DNA of 64,000 nucleotides from Gaetbulibacter_A aestuarii (GTDB lineage: Bacteria > Bacteroidota > Bacteroidia > Flavobacteriales > Flavobacteriaceae), in the NCBI RefSeq assembly GCF_039537665.1, contig NZ_BAABAY010000002.1, forward strand, positions 62,001-126,000. The letters run 5' to 3'. The position numbers and the translations under genes are program-made. Below are positions 51,802 to 60,065 of the stretch, one piece after another; the first letter of the stretch is position 1, and each line of letters begins with the position of its first letter. The notes under the pieces were generated by a model, which was not told where the DNA came from, did not search any database, and saw nothing but the letters and a program-made list of their open reading frames with translations.

Positions 51802-52620
51802 TTAAAGAACAAGCGCCTCTTTACGAAATTCATTTTCTTCGTCACTTTCAATGCCTAAAGCCTCGTAAATATAGGCAAAGGTTGAAAGTAATTCGGGCTT
51901 ACCATCAACTAATGCCACATCATGTTCAAAATGCGCACTTGGTTTATTGTCTAACGTTGTAATGGTCCAACCGTCTCTATGTTGTTGTATTCTATGGGTT
52001 CCTAAATTGATCATCGGTTCAATGGCTACCACCATACCTTCGATAAATTTCTTACCACGACCGCGTTTTCCATAATTTGGCATCTCAGGATCTTCATGCA
52101 TTTTCTTTCCTAAACCATGACCAACCAATTCACGAACCACACCATAACCATGGTCTTCGCAATATTTTTGGATAGCGTAGCCAACATCACCAACGCGATT
52201 ATTTTTTTTGAATTCACGAATGCCTACATACAAGGATTCTTTTGTGATCTGGAGTAATTTTTCAGTCTCCGGATCTATGTCACCTACAGCAAAAGTATAG
52301 GCATGGTCTCCGTAAAAACCATTTTTCAAAGCACCACAGTCAACGGAAATAATATCGCCCTCTTTCAAAGGTTCTTTATTAGGAATGCCGTGAACTACCT
52401 GAGCGTTGGGACTCATGCATAAGGAATTTGGAAAATCGTAAAGTCCTAAAAAACCGGGTTCAGCACCGTGATCACGTATAAATTCTTCAGCAATTTTATC
52501 CAATTCCAAAGTTGAAACACCAGGCTTGATGGCCTTAGCTACCTCTCCTAAAGTTTTGGATACAATCAGAGCACTCTCGCGCATTAACTCAATTTCTTCT
52601 CTTGTTTTTACATGAATCAT
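51802..52620 (-). CDS. map: Methionine aminopeptidase, type I
   Basis: 272 aa. Removes N-terminal Met from nascent proteins. Metal ligands and motifs: D-C-G-A-L-K-N-G-F-Y-G-D-H (two Asp), G-H-G-L-G-K-K-M-H-E-D-P, and A-I-E-P-M-I; the final Glu follows in the H-F-E-H-D-V-A strand. No N-terminal zinc-finger extension, the usual bacterial form. First of a three-gene operon; divergent from the acetyl-CoA hydrolase/transferase gene, with -7 candidate TATCTTTG at 52646-52639 on this strand. Confidence 0.95.
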   Translation of the reverse strand: MIHVKTREEIELMRESALIVSKTLGEVAKAIKPGVSTLELDKIAEEFIRDHGAEPGFLGLYDFPNSLCMSPNAQVVHGIPNKEPLKEGDIISVDCGALKNGFYGDHAYTFAVGDIDPETEKLLQITKESLYVGIREFKKNNRVGDVGYAIQKYCEDHGYGVVRELVGHGLGKKMHEDPEMPNYGKRGRGKKFIEGMVVAIEPMINLGTHRIQQHRDGWTITTLDNKPSAHFEHDVALVDGKPELLSTFAYIYEALGIESDEENEFRKEALVL

Positions 52621-52678
52621 AATACATCAAAATATGTGCAAAGATACTTAAAATAAAACTTCAAATATTTATGGATTT

Positions 52679-52692
52679 ATGACTTTTGACAG
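52679..52692 (+). promoter_or_regulatory. Degenerate palindrome candidate ATGAC-N4-GACAG (site 3)
   Basis: ATGAC TTTT GACAG matches ATGAC-N4-GTCAT at 8 of 10 defined positions. Its centre (52685.5) is 33 bp upstream of the centre of the TAATTTTG at 52715-52722, the same spacing as sites 1 and 2. It sits between divergent map and the acetyl-CoA hydrolase/transferase gene. Confidence 0.4.
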
Positions 52693-52714
52693 TTTTTTTC
52701 ATAGATTGTATCAA

Positions 52715-52722
52715 TAATTTTG
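52715..52722 (+). promoter_or_regulatory. Candidate -7 element for the acetyl-CoA hydrolase/transferase gene
   Basis: TAATTTTG is a full TAnnTTTG match, 24 bases before the ATG at 52746. It is paired with the half-conserved palindrome 33 bp upstream. Confidence 0.5.
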
Positions 52723-52745
52723 TACCGTAAAAAGTTAATAATGCT

Positions 52746-54011
52746 ATGTTTAAAAATGTAAGTGCTGCCGAGGCAGTAAAAGTGATTAAGAACAACGATA
52801 GAGTGTATGTACAAGCAGCAGCTGCTGCACCTCAATTATTAATGAAAGCCATGAGTGATTGCCATGATGAATTGCGGCATGTAGAGGTTTGTCATTTACA
52901 TGTTGAAGGTGAGGCGCCTTATGCTAATCCTGATTACAAGGAGAGTTTTCATGTCAATTCTTTTTTCATTGGGAAAAATGTCCGTCATACCTTAACGGCG
53001 GGTAACGGGTCGTATACTCCGGTTTTTTTAAGTGAATTACCGTTATTATTCAAACGAAATATATTACCATTGGATGTCGCTCTGATCCATGTTTCAGTGC
53101 CTGATAAACATGGGTACTGTTCTTTAGGTGTATCTGTTGAAGCTACGTTAGCGGCCATACAAAATGCAAAAATTGTGATCGCTCAGGTTAACGAACAAAT
53201 GCCTAGAACTCATGGCGATGGGATTATTCATCATTCTGAAATTGATTACTTCGTACCATGTAATGAACCTATTCCTGAACATCAATTTGGCGAACCTTCC
53301 GAAATTGAAGATAAGATCGGCGATTATATTGCCAGCCTGATCGAGGATAAAAGTACGCTGCAAATGGGCATTGGAACCATTCCAAATGCTGTGTTATCCC
53401 GACTTCACAATCACAAAGATCTGGGTTTACATACGGAAATGTTTTCGGATGGGGTTATTGATTTAATTCTGAAGAATGTGGTAAACGGAGACTACAAAAA
53501 AATTAGTCCCGGACGTTCATTAGCAACCTTTTTAGTAGGTTCTAAGCGTTTGTATGATTATGTTGATGACAATCCATTTGTGGAAATGCGGGAATCTGAT
53601 TTTGTAAATGATGTTTCCAGAATTAAAAGGAATCCTCGAATGGTTGCCATAAATTCAGCCATTGAAGTAGATCTTACCGGGCAGGTTTGTGCAGACTCTA
53701 TTGGTGGAAAAATGTATTCCGGTGTAGGTGGTCAAATGGACTATATCCGTGGAGCCTCATTGAGTAAAGGAGGAAAAGCCATCATTGCTTTACCTAGCGT
53801 TACTAGAAATGGTATTAGTCGCATTGTACCGGTGTTAAAACCCGGAGCAGGTGTTGTAACTACCAGAGCGCATATTCAATATGTGGTTACAGAATATGGT
53901 ATTGCTAACCTTTACGGTAAAACGATTAAGCAGCGGGTAAAAGCATTGGTTAATATAGCTCATCCCGACCACAGAGAAGCTGTAGAAAAAGCCTATTTTG
54001 AGTTGATTTAA
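52746..54011 (+). CDS. Acetyl-CoA hydrolase/CoA-transferase family protein
   Basis: 421 aa, family I CoA-transferase-like (acetyl-CoA hydrolase, or acetate- or 4-hydroxybutyrate CoA-transferase type). Seen: H-V-S-V-P-D-K-H-G-Y-C-S-L-G-V, L-Q-M-G-I-G-T-I-P-N-A-V, the catalytic-Glu segment L-H-T-E-M-F-S-D-G, and the C-terminal V-V-T-E-Y-G-I-A-N-L-Y-G-K. Moves or frees CoA from acetyl-CoA, allowing acetate formation or CoA recycling. The palindrome module upstream suggests CRP/FNR-type control. Confidence 0.9.
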   Translation: MFKNVSAAEAVKVIKNNDRVYVQAAAAAPQLLMKAMSDCHDELRHVEVCHLHVEGEAPYANPDYKESFHVNSFFIGKNVRHTLTAGNGSYTPVFLSELPLLFKRNILPLDVALIHVSVPDKHGYCSLGVSVEATLAAIQNAKIVIAQVNEQMPRTHGDGIIHHSEIDYFVPCNEPIPEHQFGEPSEIEDKIGDYIASLIEDKSTLQMGIGTIPNAVLSRLHNHKDLGLHTEMFSDGVIDLILKNVVNGDYKKISPGRSLATFLVGSKRLYDYVDDNPFVEMRESDFVNDVSRIKRNPRMVAINSAIEVDLTGQVCADSIGGKMYSGVGGQMDYIRGASLSKGGKAIIALPSVTRNGISRIVPVLKPGAGVVTTRAHIQYVVTEYGIANLYGKTIKQRVKALVNIAHPDHREAVEKAYFELI

Positions 54012-54013
54012 TC

Positions 54014-54418
54014 TTATTTGAATAAGCCTAAAAAGCCTTTTTTCTTTTTTGGAATTTGTGGGGTTTCGTTGGTAAGGGTTTGGTAAACATGAGCCCAACC
54101 GGGGAAACCTCCCAAATTTCGATCGTCGATAAAAAGATCCGCCAATATTTTTGGGCTTCTGTTGGTGTCATCCTCTTCCTCCGGGAAACTTTTGTTCACG
54201 GCGTAAAAAACAATACCTTTTTCTTTGCAAAAGTTTACCGCCTCATCCAAACGATCACCACATCTGTAGGTCCATAAAATAAGCCGATGACCTTGGTCTT
54301 GAAGTCTTTTTAGAGTTTCGAAAGCAAATACCTGAGGTTTTCCAATCTCAGGATAGGCGTCTTCAACTATAGTGCCGTCAAAATCAACAGCAATGGTTAA
54401 GGCGTGTTTGAAATTCAT
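54014..54418 (-). CDS. HAD-superfamily hydrolase (BT0820-like)
   Basis: 134 aa, minimal HAD fold. Motif I is D-F-D-G-T-I (nucleophile D and acid D), motif II L-W-T-Y-R lies in the usual Thr position region, and the acidic motif IV is F-I-D-D-R-N-L-G-G. There is no cap domain. The Lys motif is not obvious. A short phosphatase/phosphotransfer role is likely; substrate unknown. Nearly abuts the convergent acetyl-CoA hydrolase gene (2-base gap). Confidence 0.82.
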   Translation of the reverse strand: MNFKHALTIAVDFDGTIVEDAYPEIGKPQVFAFETLKRLQDQGHRLILWTYRCGDRLDEAVNFCKEKGIVFYAVNKSFPEEEDDTNRSPKILADLFIDDRNLGGFPGWAHVYQTLTNETPQIPKKKKGFLGLFK

Positions 54419-54469
54419 TTTAAATCGTTGCTTTACGCTTTGCTTGCGAAAATAGGGAATCTTTTTAAC

Positions 54470-55987
54470 TTAAATTAACGCATGTTGTGTCATGGCTTTC
54501 GGTTGCTCAATACCCATAAGTTTTAAAATGGTTGGAGCCATATCACCCAAAATACCATCTTCAATATGTTTTAATTCCTTGTCTACCAAAATAACAGGAA
54601 CGGGATTTGTTGTATGAGCCGTGTTAGGCGTACCATCCGGATTGATCATAGTTTCACAATTCCCATGATCGGCTATAATGATTGTGGTATAATCATGATC
54701 TAAAGCCGTTGAAACGACATCTTTTACACAGGCGTCAACAGCTTCACAGGCCTTGATTGCAGCTTCCATGACACCGGTGTGGCCTACCATATCACCATTG
54801 GCAAAATTCAAACACACGAAATCTGCTGTTTCGTTTTCCAATTCAGGAACCAGAGCATCGCGTAATTCATAAGCACTCATTTCGGGTTGCATGTCGTAAG
54901 TGGCAACCTTAGGTGAATTCCTTAAAATTCGGTTTTCGCCCTCAAATGGTTTTTCCCTTCCTCCTGAGAAAAAGAAGGTTACATGCGGATATTTTTCTGT
55001 TTCAGCAATGCGAATTTGTTTCTTGTGATGTTTTTCCAGGATCTCTCCCAAAGTATCCACCAGATTGTCTTTATTGAAAATGACATGAACGTTCTTAAAC
55101 GTATTATCGTAGTTCGTCATGGTTACATAATACAGATTCAGCTTGTGCATGTTTTGTTCATGGAAGTCTTTTTGCGAAAGTGCTTCTGTTAATTCACGAC
55201 CACGATCTGTTCTGAAATTGAAGAAAATCACAACATCACCATCCTTGATTTGTGCTACTGGTTCTCCACCTTTGTCAATCATCACAATAGGTTTAATGAA
55301 CTCGTCAGTAACGTCATCATCATAACTTTTCTGGATGGCATCGGTAACATTGGTTGTTTTCAAACCTTCACCTTTAACCACAGCATCGTAAGCTAATTTT
55401 ACACGTTCCCATCGTTTGTCCCGATCCATGGCGTAATAACGTCCGGTTACCGTTGCTAACTTGGTGTGTTTATCTTCAATATAATCTTCCAAAGTTGTAA
55501 TAAAGCCATACCCTGATTTAGGATCTACATCACGGCCATCGGTAAAGGCGTGAACATAAGTATGCTCCAAACCATAAGATTCAGCGGCATCAATGAGTCC
55601 GAATAAGTGATTGATATGTGAATGTACACCACCATCACTTAGTAACCCTAAAAAGTGTACATCTTTATTATTTTTCTTGGCATATTCAAAAGCATCAACC
55701 AAAACCTTTTCATTTTGAAGGGTTTTATTTTTTACCGCCAAATTCACTTTTACCAAATCCTGGTAAACAATACGTCCGGCTCCTAAGTTCATATGACCAA
55801 CCTCACTGTTTCCCATTTGACCTTCAGGTAAACCAACATTTAAGCCATCTGTTCTTAAGGTAGCATGGGGGTATTTTGTGTATAAGGAGTCTATAAAAGG
55901 TGTATCAGCTTGATCTACAGCAGAAACTTTTGGATCGGGAGAAATACCCCAACCATCAAGAATCATCAGTATAACTTTCTTATTCAT
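54470..55987 (-). CDS. gpmI: 2,3-bisphosphoglycerate-independent phosphoglycerate mutase
   Basis: 505 aa, standard length. Interconverts 3- and 2-phosphoglycerate using Mn. Seen: L-M-I-L-D-G-W-G at the N-terminus, the Ser nucleophile in M-G-N-S-E-V-G-H-M, G-L-L-S-D-G-G-V-H-S, D-G-R-D-V, A-D-H-G-N-C-E and N-T-A-H-T-T-N-P-V-P. A TATCTTTG -7 candidate is at 56018-56011 (minus strand). Convergent to nothing; upstream is a 250-base spacer. Confidence 0.96.
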   Translation of the reverse strand: MNKKVILMILDGWGISPDPKVSAVDQADTPFIDSLYTKYPHATLRTDGLNVGLPEGQMGNSEVGHMNLGAGRIVYQDLVKVNLAVKNKTLQNEKVLVDAFEYAKKNNKDVHFLGLLSDGGVHSHINHLFGLIDAAESYGLEHTYVHAFTDGRDVDPKSGYGFITTLEDYIEDKHTKLATVTGRYYAMDRDKRWERVKLAYDAVVKGEGLKTTNVTDAIQKSYDDDVTDEFIKPIVMIDKGGEPVAQIKDGDVVIFFNFRTDRGRELTEALSQKDFHEQNMHKLNLYYVTMTNYDNTFKNVHVIFNKDNLVDTLGEILEKHHKKQIRIAETEKYPHVTFFFSGGREKPFEGENRILRNSPKVATYDMQPEMSAYELRDALVPELENETADFVCLNFANGDMVGHTGVMEAAIKACEAVDACVKDVVSTALDHDYTTIIIADHGNCETMINPDGTPNTAHTTNPVPVILVDKELKHIEDGILGDMAPTILKLMGIEQPKAMTQHALI

Positions 55988-56237
55988 TTCTTAAAAATTT
56001 TAATACTAAACAAAGATACGGAAGTATTGATTATTTTGATCGTGATAGGCTTTAAAAACACCTATTTTAAAGGGTTTTATTAATCTTTTATGATTTACTT
56101 CTTTTCGTTAACGATTTGTGAATCAAACGTTAAAAATGTGTTATTTATATTTTTTTTGTGTAACAGTTTCGAAAATAAGTCGTCATTTTATATAGATCAA
56201 AAATCGTAATCATTAATCAAACTTAAATTCTTTCATC

Positions 56238-56639
56238 ATGAAAAAAACAATCATTTTTACAGTTATCGCCATGTGCTTTGCCATGGTATCCGTTCAAGCG
56301 AACGCCACGACCACTAAGGGAGAACCTTTAACTAGTGCGAAGTATTTTAAAGTGAATTCATTCTGTGTTTCCATTGCCCTTGGCGATATTGAAACCGTTC
56401 AAAAGCTTTTGGCTTTAGGAGAAGATGTGAATCAGATGTCTAATGGAATGACACCAGCAATGTATGCCGCAAAATACAACCGTACAGAAATTTTAAAGAT
56501 TTTAATTAACAGAGGAGCAGATCTTAAGCAGAAGTCAGACAAAAGTATGACGGCTTTACAATATGCCAAGTTGCACGGTGCTAAAGATGCTGCAGGTATC
56601 ATTAAAAATGCCTTAGCGGACCTAAAAAAGAATAAATAA
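56238..56639 (+). CDS. Secreted ankyrin-repeat protein
   Basis: 133 aa. Signal peptide ends V-S-V-Q-A-N-A (Ala-x-Ala). The mature part has two or three ankyrin repeats: V-Q-K-L-L-A-L-G-E-D-V-N-Q, G-M-T-P-A-M-Y-A-A-K-Y-N-R, I-L-K-I-L-I-N-R-G-A-D-L-K-Q and M-T-A-L-Q-Y-A-K-L-H-G-A. A protein-interaction domain in the periplasm; partner unknown. It is short but complete and has its own terminator. Confidence 0.8.
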   Translation: MKKTIIFTVIAMCFAMVSVQANATTTKGEPLTSAKYFKVNSFCVSIALGDIETVQKLLALGEDVNQMSNGMTPAMYAAKYNRTEILKILINRGADLKQKSDKSMTALQYAKLHGAKDAAGIIKNALADLKKNK

Positions 56640-56657
56640 TTATACGTTATAATTATT
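56635..56657 (+). repeat. AT-rich perfect inverted repeat at the ankyrin gene stop
   Basis: AATAATTATA - CGT - TATAATTATT, 10-bp arms around CGT, overlapping the stop codon of the ankyrin gene. The terminator proper is 17 bases further on. Confidence 0.6.
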
Positions 56658-56673
56658 TTGAGTTAGTCGCTCC

Positions 56674-56704
56674 AAAAAAGCCTTGTTGATCACAAGGCTT
56701 TTTT
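56674..56704 (+). terminator. Terminator of the ankyrin gene
   Basis: Stem AAAAAAGCCTTGT / ACAAGGCTTTTTT with loop TGATC and a following T-tract. Confidence 0.85.
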
Positions 56705-56720
56705 TATTGTATTTAGTGAA

Positions 56721-56857
56721 TTTATAAATGTTTACAAATGGTATCGTAGGGTTAATTTTCTTAATATCAAAGGCTTCTCCAATAATTTGAAATCCCTTTT
56801 TTTGTAAAAACATGTAGCTACTTCGCGAGTATTACACCTTAAAAGATCTGCGTGCAT
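56721..56857 (-). pseudogene. GNAT acetyltransferase C-terminal remnant
   Basis: Minus-strand reading from 56857 gives M-H-A-D-L-L-R-C-N-T-R-E-V-A-T-C-F-Y-K-K. After a one-base shift in an A7 run it continues K-G-F-Q-I-I-G-E-A-F-D-I-K-K-I-N. The parts R-C-N-T-R-E-V-A-x-x-F-Y-K-K-x-G-F-x-I-I-G fit the C-terminal motif of GNAT acetyltransferases. The N-terminal half (acetyl-CoA loop) is absent. It is separate from the intact GNAT gene that follows on the other strand. Confidence 0.6.
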
Positions 56858-56925
56858 TTAAACTTAGCCAATTTATTAACTCTGTTTTGATTTATTAACT
56901 AAATTCGTCGTTATAGTTTTTATTT

Positions 56926-57357
56926 ATGAATGTAGTATTTAAAATATTGGATCCAAAAGATATTCATCTGATTATTCCTTTGGTATTTGAATTGAATAAA
57001 GGGAATATTCCTGAGACGACTTTGAAAATTCGGTTTTCAGAAATGGTCACACAAAATTATGAATGCGCTGTAACTTTTGCAGATGGAGAATTAATTGGTG
57101 TTTGCGGTTTGTGGTTTTGTACCCGGCATTATTCAGGAAAAAGCGTGGAACTCGACCATGTCTTTTTAAAAGAAGGATTTAGAGGCAAAGAAATTGGCAA
57201 ACAATTCATTAACTGGATCGAAGCATATATAAAATCCAAAGGTTATGAAACTATGGAGTTAAATGCCTACGTAAATAACCATAAAGCACATAAATTTTAT
57301 ATGAATGATGGTTACGATATTTTAGGCTATCATTTTTTAAAAAAGCTTCAAAAATAA
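56926..57357 (+). CDS. GNAT-family N-acetyltransferase
   Basis: 143 aa, single GNAT domain: E-L-D-H-V-F-L-K-E-G-F-R-G-K-E-I-G-K-Q-F (acetyl-CoA loop R-G-K-E-I-G at about residues 85-90) and V-N-N-H-K-A-H-K-F-Y-M-N-D-G-Y, the C-terminal fold signature. Acetyl donor is acetyl-CoA; acceptor unknown. Likely intact. No operon partners; the tRNA gene begins 42 bases after the stop. Confidence 0.88.
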   Translation: MNVVFKILDPKDIHLIIPLVFELNKGNIPETTLKIRFSEMVTQNYECAVTFADGELIGVCGLWFCTRHYSGKSVELDHVFLKEGFRGKEIGKQFINWIEAYIKSKGYETMELNAYVNNHKAHKFYMNDGYDILGYHFLKKLQK

Positions 57358-57398
57358 CTTGATTTCGGTACAAAATGAATTTATATTTGCATACTCAG

Positions 57399-57471
57399 GC
57401 GGGAGTAGCTCAGTTGGTAGAGCGTCAGCCTTCCAAGCTGAATGTCGCCGGTTCGAACCCGGTCTCCCGCT
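57399..57471 (+). tRNA. tRNA-Gly (anticodon UCC)
   Basis: 73 nt cloverleaf. Acceptor GCGGGAG / CTCCCGC with discriminator T; D arm (GCTC / GAGC) with A-G-T-T-G-G-T-A loop; anticodon stem TCAGC / GCTGA with loop CTTCCAA, so anticodon TCC; T arm CCGG / CCGG with GTTCGAAC. CCA is not encoded. Confidence 0.97.
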
Positions 57472-57473
57472 CT

Positions 57474-57501
57474 AAAACCTTATCAATCCGGATAAGGTTT
57501 T
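57474..57501 (+). terminator. Terminator after tRNA-Gly (bidirectional with pepE)
   Basis: Stem AAAACCTTATC / GATAAGGTTTT, 6-base loop, T-tract after. It abuts the pepE stop on the other strand and can serve both. Confidence 0.8.
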
Positions 57502-57502
57502 T

Positions 57503-58210
57503 TTATTTTAAATGATTGAGTTCACTTCCTGATTCTAACTCGTAAGGCTCTTTATTGTATTCAAAAATTCGTGCTGTTAACGGCCCTTTTAAAACAATTG
57601 AATTACCCCGAACATCCAACCAGCTTCCTTCTCGTAAACCAATTACAGGGGGCGTGTTGTAAGCATGAAATTCCCGGATGCGGGTTTCTCGGGTTTCTCC
57701 CATATGTTTGCTGTTTGAATCCGGATCAAGATAATGCGGATTAATATGAAAGGGTACCAAACCCAGGGCATTGAAACTGGGAGGAAATACAATGGGCATA
57801 TCATTCGTAGTTTTAATGGTTAATCCACAAATGTTACTACCGGCACTGGTTCCTAAATATGGAATTCCTGAATTTATAGTTGCTTTCAAGGTGTCGATCA
57901 GATCATTCTTATATAATTGGTTTAGCAGCACAAAGGTGTTGCCACCTCCGGTAAAAATTCCTTTGGCTTCGCGTACAGCTTTTTTAGGATCATCAAAACT
58001 GTGGATGCCCACTACTTTTTTTCCAATTTTTTCGAAAGCTTTTTGGGTGTTTGCTGTGTAGTTATCATGTGAAATTCCTCCGGGTCTGGCATATGGAATA
58101 AACAGAATTTGCTCCGTGTCTTTAAAAAAAGTTTCCAGTTCCTTTAAAATATATTCAAGATAACCACTACCATGAACTGTTGAGGTACTGGCGATAATAA
58201 TTTGCTTCAT
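57503..58210 (-). CDS. pepE: Dipeptidase E (aspartyl dipeptidase)
   Basis: 235 aa from the ATG of M-K-Q-I-I-I-A-S; an upstream ATG 36 bases further is less family-like. Peptidase family S51: hydrolyses dipeptides with N-terminal Asp. Seen: P-Y-A-R-P-G-G, F-T-G-G-G-N-T-F, the Ser nucleophile in G-T-S-A-G-S-N, and H-I-N-P-H-Y. Cytosolic. Confidence 0.92.
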   Translation of the reverse strand: MKQIIIASTSTVHGSGYLEYILKELETFFKDTEQILFIPYARPGGISHDNYTANTQKAFEKIGKKVVGIHSFDDPKKAVREAKGIFTGGGNTFVLLNQLYKNDLIDTLKATINSGIPYLGTSAGSNICGLTIKTTNDMPIVFPPSFNALGLVPFHINPHYLDPDSNSKHMGETRETRIREFHAYNTPPVIGLREGSWLDVRGNSIVLKGPLTARIFEYNKEPYELESGSELNHLK

Positions 58211-58315
58211 AAAAAACCTATTTCTTTTCTGGTTTAAAGATACCATTTACTCAAATTTCAAACGAATTTTAATGAAAAACTTAGGAATAAATAGTAACTT
58301 TAGTAAAAATTCAAC

Positions 58316-59110
58316 ATGAAAAAACTGCTACTACTTTTATGCTTTGGTTTTAGTTATTTAGGTTATGGTCAAGACTTTAACCGGATAAAAGTAAGTGGAA
58401 AAATTATTGTTGAAAGTGAAGATGTTTCCGGCATTACCATCTTTAATGCCACATCAAATAAAGGTACCATTACCGACGAAAAAGGAGAATTTACTCTGGC
58501 TGTTCGACAGAATGACCTTATTGAGGTTAGTGCTTTACAATTTCAAAATATCAGTTTTCGGGTTAATGAAGATATTATGAAATCCAGGTCTATGAAGATC
58601 TTCCTTATTGATGATATCAATCAATTGGATACCGTTGTTTTACTACCTAATAAACTTACAGGTAGCCTGGATGAAGACATGAACAAATCAGCTCCTTTTA
58701 TGCCTAAAATGGATGCTCTTTACTTTGCTTTGGGAAATATTGGTGAATTTGAATTTGAAAAGGATGACAAAACCGAGGTTAGAAATATTGCCGTAACTGA
58801 GGAGCGCACACGTTTGGTTAATGGACTAAATGTTGTGAATATTGTAGACCAGCTTTTATTACCGCTATTCCGCTCTAAGAATAAAACTAACCCTGAAGAA
58901 TCTGTTAATGAAGTGCCTATAGACTCCTACAAGTATTATTTTAGTGCTCAATTCCTGATGGATAATTTTAATATACCTGAAAATAGGGTAGAGGATTTTA
59001 TTCAATATGTTCAGGATGAAAAATTCGATTATTCCCTACTTCAATATGGTAACGAAATGCGATTTCTAGAACTTCTGACGCAAAAAAGTAAGTCGTTTTT
59101 GGAGCAATAA
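58316..59110 (+). CDS. Secreted carboxypeptidase-regulatory-like protein (copy 1)
   Basis: 264 aa, signal peptide ending L-G-Y-G-Q. The N-terminal mature domain is a CarboxypepD_reg-like beta sandwich: G-K-I-I-V-E-S-E-D-V-S-G-I-T-I-F, G-T-I-T-D-E-K-G-E-F, L-I-E-V-S-A-L-Q-F. The second half is family-specific and helical (about 150-264). Paralogue of the next gene, with similar length and layout. Possibly surface- or outer-membrane-associated. Function unknown. Confidence 0.75.
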   Translation: MKKLLLLLCFGFSYLGYGQDFNRIKVSGKIIVESEDVSGITIFNATSNKGTITDEKGEFTLAVRQNDLIEVSALQFQNISFRVNEDIMKSRSMKIFLIDDINQLDTVVLLPNKLTGSLDEDMNKSAPFMPKMDALYFALGNIGEFEFEKDDKTEVRNIAVTEERTRLVNGLNVVNIVDQLLLPLFRSKNKTNPEESVNEVPIDSYKYYFSAQFLMDNFNIPENRVEDFIQYVQDEKFDYSLLQYGNEMRFLELLTQKSKSFLEQ

Positions 59111-59206
59111 ACTACGTAAAAGCCCTATTTAACAAAAGATTAGAAATATTTAAGATTTTCTTTTCAACTTTTTATACGTTCTTTAGATGTCTAAAAATTA
59201 GGGATC

Positions 59207-60004
59207 TTGAAAATATTTGTTAGCTTCTTTTGTTTGCTTTCTGCAGGTATTATTTCAGCACAATCAGTAACGCTTGATGGTCAGGTGATAGCAGATAGTG
59301 ATGTTGAAAATATCAATGTGATGAACATTACCAGTAAAGTAAATACGATTACAGATGTTCAAGGGCGATTTCGTATTACAGCGAAACTTCATGATACCAT
59401 CATTTTCAGTTCCTTAATATATAATCCTATGCAGATTCAAATAGATCAACAAACCTTGTTAGGTAAAACGCTGGTTGTTCACTTAACCAATGCCGTAAAT
59501 GAATTAGATGAGATTGTATTGGGTAAAATTTTATCAGGACATTTGGGAGATGATATTAATAATGTGGAAGGTAACACTCCTGTGAATTTTTATGATGTTG
59601 GAATTCCGGGATATACAGGAAAATTAGCATCCCAAAGCGAACGACGATTAAGCGAAGCCTCAAGTTTTAAACCTTCGGGAGGTAGCAGTGGTTTTGGCCT
59701 TGGTGCAGCCATGCAGTTCACGCCGATAATAAATGCTATTTCCGGTAGAACTAAAATGTTAAAAGGACGGGTTTTACATGAAGCTAAAGATGATTTATTA
59801 CACCGAATAAAAACGACTATTGCACAAGATTTTTTTAAGTTTTTTCCTTTGAAGAAGGATGTACAAACCGATTTTCTTTACTTCTGCGAAGCTGATCCCA
59901 CGTTTATGCCAAGATGTAATCAAAAATCTGATTTTGAAATCTTTGAATTTTTAAGGGAAAAGCTAGAGCAATACAAGAAGAATCTTAATGAAAAATTCGA
60001 TTAA
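59207..60004 (+). CDS. Secreted carboxypeptidase-regulatory-like protein (copy 2)
   Basis: 265 aa from a TTG start; no ATG precedes the signal peptide (F-F-C-L-L-S-A-G-I-I-S-A-Q). The same beta-sandwich start as copy 1 (D-G-Q-V-I-A-D-S-D-V-E-N-I-N, T-I-T-D-V-Q-G-R-F). It carries an extra low-complexity linker (S-F-K-P-S-G-G-S-S-G-F-G-L-G) absent from copy 1. Downstream gene (DUF6702-like) has its own promoter. The paralogous pair in tandem suggests gene duplication. Function unknown. Confidence 0.75.
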   Translation: MKIFVSFFCLLSAGIISAQSVTLDGQVIADSDVENINVMNITSKVNTITDVQGRFRITAKLHDTIIFSSLIYNPMQIQIDQQTLLGKTLVVHLTNAVNELDEIVLGKILSGHLGDDINNVEGNTPVNFYDVGIPGYTGKLASQSERRLSEASSFKPSGGSSGFGLGAAMQFTPIINAISGRTKMLKGRVLHEAKDDLLHRIKTTIAQDFFKFFPLKKDVQTDFLYFCEADPTFMPRCNQKSDFEIFEFLREKLEQYKKNLNEKFD

Positions 60005-60020
60005 TTATTTTGGAACACTT

Positions 60021-60049
60021 TTTGAACCTTAAAAAAACAATTACTTTTG
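60021..60049 (+). promoter_or_regulatory. Promoter of the DUF6702-like gene
   Basis: TTTG (60021-60024), 17 bases, TACTTTTG (60042-60049): both elements fit the Bacteroidota consensus. The predicted start near 60056 supports the ATG at 60066 over the in-frame TTG at 60057. Confidence 0.65.
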
Positions 60050-60065
60050 CCTAAAATTGAATGCT

